Shown: in pieces, positions 31,773-36,144 of the stretch
Numbering within the stretch: position 1 is the stretch's first letter
Layout: each line of letters starts with the position of its first letter
Source: Turneriella parva
GTDB lineage: Bacteria; Spirochaetota; Leptospiria; Turneriellales; Turneriellaceae
Reading direction: 5' to 3'
Assembly: GCA_020719945.1 (NCBI GenBank)
Contig: DYPL01000011.1
Span: 16,138 to 52,281 of the forward strand
Length of the DNA: 36,144 bases
Translations under genes and position numbers: made by a program
The notes under the pieces: generated by a model
Database searches by the model: none
Told to the model about the DNA's origin: nothing
What the model saw: only the letters and a program-made list of their open reading frames with translations

Positions 31773-33314
31773 TTAAACCTTGTGCTGTACGTGGGCAGAT
31801 TCACGGCGGTTTGCGAGGTGTTGTCTCAGGTTATCAAACAGCGTGAAAAAGCTTACATATAAAAAGCCGGCGGCATAAATTGCCAGAAAGGGAATAACGA
31901 ATGCCTTGCCAGTTTCTGCGGCAACGATCATTGTGATTCCAAGATAAGCGGCAAGGCCGAGTTCTGCGAATACCCATTTATCTACCTTGACGGCGGTGTA
32001 TTTTTTGCGCTGAACTACTTTGTCTTTGCCTGTTTCAATTTTGAGTTTTGGGGTGCGAATAAAGGCAGACTGTTTGCCAATCAGAGCTTCTATCCAGGCG
32101 CGCGTATTGTTAACGGCAATGCCTGTTCCGATCATCATCAGGAATGGCAGCCAGAAAAGGCGGCGGTACCAGTCTTTAGGATGCAGCTCTCTCATGGAAA
32201 CGACATACATGCTGAGCGGCCCGAATGTTCCCACAGAGAGAATAACGGCAATAAAAAACAGAATGGGCAGAGAGACAGATTCAAATCTGTTCTGGAATAG
32301 CAGCAGGGGCAGGGTCGTCAGAATATTCAGAATCATCAGAGGATGTACAGAATAGTTGGTCATGTGCGTAAAAGCCTCTGCCTTTACTTTCCACGGAATA
32401 TCTGCCTGGAGAATGCGGGGGGTAAGCTTTACCGCTGTTTGCAGTGAACCCTTGCACCAGCGGAACTGCTGGCTTTTGTATGCGGGGACCGTGGCGGGAA
32501 GCTCTGCCGGATTCACAATGTCAGAAAGATATTTGAATTTCCAGCCTTTGAGTTCGGCGCGGTAAGAGAGGTCAAAATCTTCCGTGAGAGTGTCAGATTC
32601 CCAGTTTCCGGCATCGTAAATGGTTTCACGGCGCCAGATCCCGGCGGTGCCGTTAAAGTTCATCCAGAGTTCGCCATTGCGGGCAACCTGTTCAATAATA
32701 AAGTGTCCGTCAATGCCTATTGACTGGGCCTTGGTGAGCAGGGAGTAATCTGCGTTGATATGGCCCCAGCGGGTTTGTACCATTCCGATTTTAGGTGACT
32801 CGTAAAAGTAGGGAACGGTTTTGCGGAGAAAATCGGGAGCCGGAATAAAGTCAGCATCGAAGATAGCGATAAATTCACCTTTAGCTTTTTCCATGGCTTC
32901 GCGCAATGCGCCGGCTTTATGGCCCTGGCGGTTAATCCGGTGGACGTATTTAATATTGTAGCCTTTTGCCTTGTATTCTGCCACCTTGGATTTTGCAAGT
33001 TCCTGGGTTTCGTCGGTGGAGTCGTCTACCACCTGGATCTCCAGCCTGTTTTTGGGATAATCTATGGCTATGGTAGAATCAATAAGGCGCTCGACCACGT
33101 AGTATTCGTTGAACATGGGAAGCTGCACGGTAACCAACGGCCATTTGCCCATTTTTTTCGTGAGGACTTCGAGTTGCTCCGGGTTGGTTTTGGCCGAATC
33201 TCTGTTCTTGAAATAAAGATGCACCATGGCATACGTGTGTACGCCGTAATAAAACAAAAAGACGATGTCGACAAAGTAGATGAGAATGATGATTGCAAAA
33301 AATATTTCAGCCAT
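31773..33314 (-). CDS. membrane family 2 glycosyltransferase (cellulose-synthase/CslA-like)
   Basis: 513 residues. One N-terminal membrane helix ([19 protein letters not shown]), a cytoplasmic GT2 domain, and about four C-terminal helices. The D,D,D,QxxRW signature of processive glycosyltransferases is complete: VVDDSTDE (97-102), FDADF (152-156), LTEDFD (243-247) and QQFRW (282-286). Such enzymes polymerise a beta-linked polysaccharide from nucleotide sugars while passing it across the inner membrane, and the sequence recalls glucomannan synthase-like members. The sugar cannot be read from the sequence. A c-di-GMP-type signalling gene lies just upstream, but no PilZ domain is seen in this protein. 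Confidence 0.93.
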   Translation of the reverse strand: MAEIFFAIIILIYFVDIVFLFYYGVHTYAMVHLYFKNRDSAKTNPEQLEVLTKKMGKWPLVTVQLPMFNEYYVVERLIDSTIAIDYPKNRLEIQVVDDSTDETQELAKSKVAEYKAKGYNIKYVHRINRQGHKAGALREAMEKAKGEFIAIFDADFIPAPDFLRKTVPYFYESPKIGMVQTRWGHINADYSLLTKAQSIGIDGHFIIEQVARNGELWMNFNGTAGIWRRETIYDAGNWESDTLTEDFDLSYRAELKGWKFKYLSDIVNPAELPATVPAYKSQQFRWCKGSLQTAVKLTPRILQADIPWKVKAEAFTHMTNYSVHPLMILNILTTLPLLLFQNRFESVSLPILFFIAVILSVGTFGPLSMYVVSMRELHPKDWYRRLFWLPFLMMIGTGIAVNNTRAWIEALIGKQSAFIRTPKLKIETGKDKVVQRKKYTAVKVDKWVFAELGLAAYLGITMIVAAETGKAFVIPFLAIYAAGFLYVSFFTLFDNLRQHLANRRESAHVQHKV

Positions 33315-33382
33315 GTTGGTCCCCCCCTGAAGGATAGATTGTCCACAATCCGGAAAAGAAACAGGGTGTCAAGCGATTTGAG

Positions 33383-35761
33383 TCATCCGTTTGACGTAAA
33401 ATTCTCGATATAGGCCCGGAATTCTTCATAGGGGAGGGGTTTGGAGTAAAAAAAGCCCTGAACCGATGAACATTTTGCCTCTTTAAGTATGGCTATCTGC
33501 TCGCTGTTTTCGGCTCCTTCGGCAATACAGCACATGTCGAGCGACTCGGCAAGCCGTACAATGGCAGCCGTTATGGCTCTGTCCTCTTGGTTGTTTTCAA
33601 TGTCGCGAATAAATTCCCGGTCTATTTTTAAAGTATTGATGGGAAGGGACTTTAGTTTACTCATGGATGAGTACCCGGTTCCAAAATCATCGATGGAAAT
33701 TTTTACGCCGAGATTGCGAAGTTCCTGGAGTTTAGGAACGATTGTATTCATGTTCTCCATGATGAGCGTTTCTGTAATTTCAATTTCCAGTTTTTCTGGT
33801 GGGTAACCCGTGCTTTTCAACAGATTTTTAATTCTGGGTAAATAGTCTTTGGTCAGGAGTTCATTGACAGATACATTGACAGAAACGACCAGTTCGGGGT
33901 GATTACGGTGTAGAATTGCGGTATCCGAAACAGCCTTTTGCAGAACCCACTGGCCAATCTCAATAATCGCACCGGTTTCTTCAGCAATGCCGATAAAGAG
34001 CATGGGTGGCACATTGCCCAAAACAGGGTTGTTCCAGCGCAACAGGGCTTCCATTCCTTCGATTTTGTTGTTTTGAATGTTTATTTTAGGCTGATAGGCA
34101 ACGTACAATTCTCCGTTTCGGATTGCGTTGCGCAGGCGCGATTCGTATTCCAGCCTGACGCGCGCTTTATCGTGCATCTCGGAAGAAAAAAACTGATAAT
34201 TGTTTTTGCCAGACTTTTTGGCGTAAAACATGGCGGAGTCGGCTCCTCGAATGAGCTGCTCGGAGGTCTCTCCATCTTTCGGATACAGAGTGATCCCTAT
34301 GGAGGCACCCGTGACCAGTGCGTGATTGGCAATTAGAACTGGCTCTGCTGTGGTTTCAATGATGCGCAATGCGAGCAATACGGCCTCGGCTTCGGTTGCT
34401 ACGGACTCTAGACAAATCAGAAATTCGTCTCCACCCACCCGGGCAATCATGTCCGATTCGCTCAGCCTGTGGCGCAGTTTTTGTCCAATAATTTTGAGAT
34501 ATTCGTCTCCCGTCTTATGCCCAAGGGAGTCGTTCATATACTTAAAATTGTCGAGATCTATAAAAAATACGGCGAAGGAGTTTGGGAGGTATTTGGCAGC
34601 GACAATGCGCTGCTCAATCCTCTCCTGGAACAGAGTTCGGTTTGGCAGGCCGGTAAGAAAATCGTAAAACGCCATCTCGTGGATTCGCTTTTCCTGGTTC
34701 TTTTGTTCCGTGATATCGCTTGAGATGGCCAGATACTGAGTAATGACGCCTTTTTCGTTTTTGATGGCATTGATCGATAAGTCGCAGGCATAGATGGTCC
34801 CGTCTTTTTTTCGGTCCCATATTTCGCTACGCCAAAAGCCCTTTTCGCTGATGCTGGACCACATATCGGCGTAAAAATCGGAGCTCTGCCATCCCGATTG
34901 CAGCATGCGCGGGGTTTTGCCGATGGCTTCAGAAGGCAGGTACTGTGTCATGCGGGTAAACCCTTCGTTGACCTGAAGAATGACCTGGTTTTCGTCGGTG
35001 ATAAGGATAGAGCTGGTAACACTCTCGAAAACTTTATTGGCAATAAGGAGTTTTCGCTGCGCCTCAACAAAATCAGAAATATCGAGAACGGTGCCAATGG
35101 AACGCAGGACATTGCCATCTTCGTCAAAGGTGTGCTCGCAGTATTCTTTTACATAGCGAAGCTCACCTTGGGCGTTCACAATTCTGTGTTCAATGTTGCA
35201 AGAAAATCTGTTTTTGATGGAGTCTGTATAGGCTTTATCTACCAGAACTCTGTCGTTCTCATGAACATATTCCAGAAACGCTTCGTAGGTGGCAGCAAAC
35301 TGCTGCCGCTTTAAACCAAAAATGCGGTATACCTGGTCAGACCAGAATAAGGAATTTTCGCGATGATCAAACTCCCAGTGGCCAATGGAAGACATTTTCT
35401 GGGCCTTTTCCAGACTGGCAAGATGGCTCAGAATTTTTTTATCAGTAGAGGGAAGAGTAATCGGGTGAAGAGATACGTAGAAACTGCTGCGTTGCGCATC
35501 GGCAAAAGCAAGGCAAAGAAGAAATGTTTTGTCCTGAAAATGTATATAACGAGAAAAGTTTTTCTGCTCGGAATGAACTCCCTCTTGGCGCAGGGATTCT
35601 ATTTCTTCCTGTATTGATAAGGGAAAGGATTCGGTTACAGCCGCCGGCCAATCTGGTTTTGCGATTCCCAGATTGGCGATGAGGGTTTCCGTAAAAATGA
35701 GAGCATTTCCATGAGCGTCAATCAGCGAAATTGGCAGGGGAAATCTCTCTGTGATGGTCAT
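33383..35761 (-). CDS. PAS-PAS-GGDEF-EAL signalling protein (c-di-GMP synthesis/breakdown)
   Basis: 792 residues, no membrane helix. The order is an N-terminal sensory region (1-115), a PAS_3-like domain (about 125-235, LFWSDQVYRIFGL), a second PAS (about 240-355, ILITDENQVILQVNEGFTRM), GGDEF (about 360-525) and EAL (about 540-785). The GGDEF motif is intact (443-447), as are EALLRW (571-576) and DDFGTGYSS (691-699), so both cyclase and phosphodiesterase could be active. The inhibitory RxxD site before GGDEF reads SESD, lacking Arg, so product feedback is probably absent. In the later EAL motif, AEGAENSEQ replaces the common AEGVET. It starts 3 bases after the cupin gene. Confidence 0.95.
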   Translation of the reverse strand: MTITERFPLPISLIDAHGNALIFTETLIANLGIAKPDWPAAVTESFPLSIQEEIESLRQEGVHSEQKNFSRYIHFQDKTFLLCLAFADAQRSSFYVSLHPITLPSTDKKILSHLASLEKAQKMSSIGHWEFDHRENSLFWSDQVYRIFGLKRQQFAATYEAFLEYVHENDRVLVDKAYTDSIKNRFSCNIEHRIVNAQGELRYVKEYCEHTFDEDGNVLRSIGTVLDISDFVEAQRKLLIANKVFESVTSSILITDENQVILQVNEGFTRMTQYLPSEAIGKTPRMLQSGWQSSDFYADMWSSISEKGFWRSEIWDRKKDGTIYACDLSINAIKNEKGVITQYLAISSDITEQKNQEKRIHEMAFYDFLTGLPNRTLFQERIEQRIVAAKYLPNSFAVFFIDLDNFKYMNDSLGHKTGDEYLKIIGQKLRHRLSESDMIARVGGDEFLICLESVATEAEAVLLALRIIETTAEPVLIANHALVTGASIGITLYPKDGETSEQLIRGADSAMFYAKKSGKNNYQFFSSEMHDKARVRLEYESRLRNAIRNGELYVAYQPKINIQNNKIEGMEALLRWNNPVLGNVPPMLFIGIAEETGAIIEIGQWVLQKAVSDTAILHRNHPELVVSVNVSVNELLTKDYLPRIKNLLKSTGYPPEKLEIEITETLIMENMNTIVPKLQELRNLGVKISIDDFGTGYSSMSKLKSLPINTLKIDREFIRDIENNQEDRAITAAIVRLAESLDMCCIAEGAENSEQIAILKEAKCSSVQGFFYSKPLPYEEFRAYIENFTSNG

Positions 35762-35764
35762 AGC

Positions 35765-36034
35765 TTATCCGGGAAAATTATAGTGTTTGCGGAGGTCTTC
35801 GTGTATTTCCCATTCGCAGCTTAATCCAGCGGGAAAAATAACAAAATCACCGGCCTTGATGTGGTGCGCCATTCCGCCGGCATGTACGGTAACGCTCCCG
35901 CTGATGATATAACATTCCTCGGTGGAATCGTATGTCCACGGGAATATGGATTTTTGTTTGCTCCAAACGGGCCAGGAGTGTACCTTGCGGTTTTTGACTT
36001 CTTCCTTTGTCAGCTGCTGAATAGATATTTCCAT
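35765..36034 (-). CDS. small cupin-domain protein (DUF861-like)
   Basis: 89 residues. The cupin barrel is compact: WTYDSTEECYIISGSVTVHA and IKAGDFVIFPAGLSCEW give the G...PxG...E pattern, with Glu-Glu-Cys-Tyr in the first motif. This resembles the DUF861 (ureidoglycolate-like, EutQ-like) group of small cupins. The histidines of metal-dependent cupins are mostly missing in motif 1, so a binding rather than a catalytic role is possible. It is the first gene of the minus-strand run visible here and lies 3 bases before the GGDEF-EAL gene, so it may sense a ligand or simply be co-transcribed. Confidence 0.8.
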   Translation of the reverse strand: MEISIQQLTKEEVKNRKVHSWPVWSKQKSIFPWTYDSTEECYIISGSVTVHAGGMAHHIKAGDFVIFPAGLSCEWEIHEDLRKHYNFPG

Positions 36035-36144
36035 ATGCTGTTTTGCAGATTCCGCTTTGTTGCAGGTGAGTCAAGTAAATTCTGTGAGAATTTTATGCAA
36101 CCCGGAGACATATCTGACAGATTATTGAAGGATTTTGCTTGAAA
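36035..36144. other. right-edge sequence without a recognised gene
   Basis: These 110 bases hold the upstream region of the cupin gene. No convincing coding frame, terminator or promoter was recognised. Confidence 0.4.

Overview
The window looks like a chromosomal segment of a spirochaete. The strongest evidence is a tandem pair of short FlaB-type periplasmic flagellins at 5322-7326. A protein resembling the Leptospira-associated DUF1564 family (9492-10085, minus) and a short-form HisG point more tentatively to the order Leptospirales. That placement is inference from family content; no 16S rRNA gene is present. No tRNA, rRNA, CRISPR array or insertion sequence was recognised.

Layout. (a) 1-4274, minus strand: a compact run of four poorly characterised proteins (a proline-rich membrane-anchored protein, two membrane-anchored helical-repeat proteins and a coiled-coil predicted nuclease), then hisG and rpmF. 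The stop of rpmF overlaps the tail of an incomplete plus-strand gene. (b) 4420-7358, plus: a small unknown protein, then two flagellin genes. Each flagellin gene follows a long leader packed with perfect hairpins and GGA motifs, and the pair ends in a clear intrinsic terminator. (c) 7592-9437, plus: three coupled genes, namely a possible caspase-like (CHAT/C25-like) protein, an EVE-domain protein and a DUF4442 hot-dog protein. (d) 9492-10613: the DUF1564-like gene on the minus strand and about 530 bases without a convincing gene. (e) 10614-19405, plus: a long, tightly packed run of rlpA, purM, an unknown gene, a FlgD-Ig-like secreted protein, a PorV/UPF0164-like outer-membrane protein, folP, cdaA, cdaR (ybbR), pdxJ, acpS, ruvB and a small membrane protein. 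(f) 19503-25488, minus: mreB-mreC-mreD-mrdA-rodA, the rod-shape and elongation operon. (g) 25582-27136, plus: thiG and an RsbW-like ATPase. (h) 27099-36034, minus: cupin, PAS-GGDEF-EAL protein, processive glycosyltransferase, rplS, rnhB, mgtE, trpC and a multi-pass membrane protein.

Functional themes are cell-envelope building (MreBCD/PBP2/RodA, RlpA, the c-di-AMP cyclase with its YbbR partner, the glycosyltransferase), periplasmic flagella, and second messengers (c-di-AMP, c-di-GMP). The rest is ordinary metabolism: histidine, tryptophan, purine, folate, pyridoxal and thiamine.

The most interesting signal is not a protein. The leaders of both flagellin genes have repeated hairpins that present GGA/ANGGA motifs, plus an AAGGA at each Shine-Dalgarno site. 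One flaB1 hairpin (5151-5168) matches the CsrA/RsmA SELEX consensus at 11 of 12 positions. This predicts CsrA control of both flagellins, and the flaB1 leader is rich enough in such motifs that it could also titrate CsrA.
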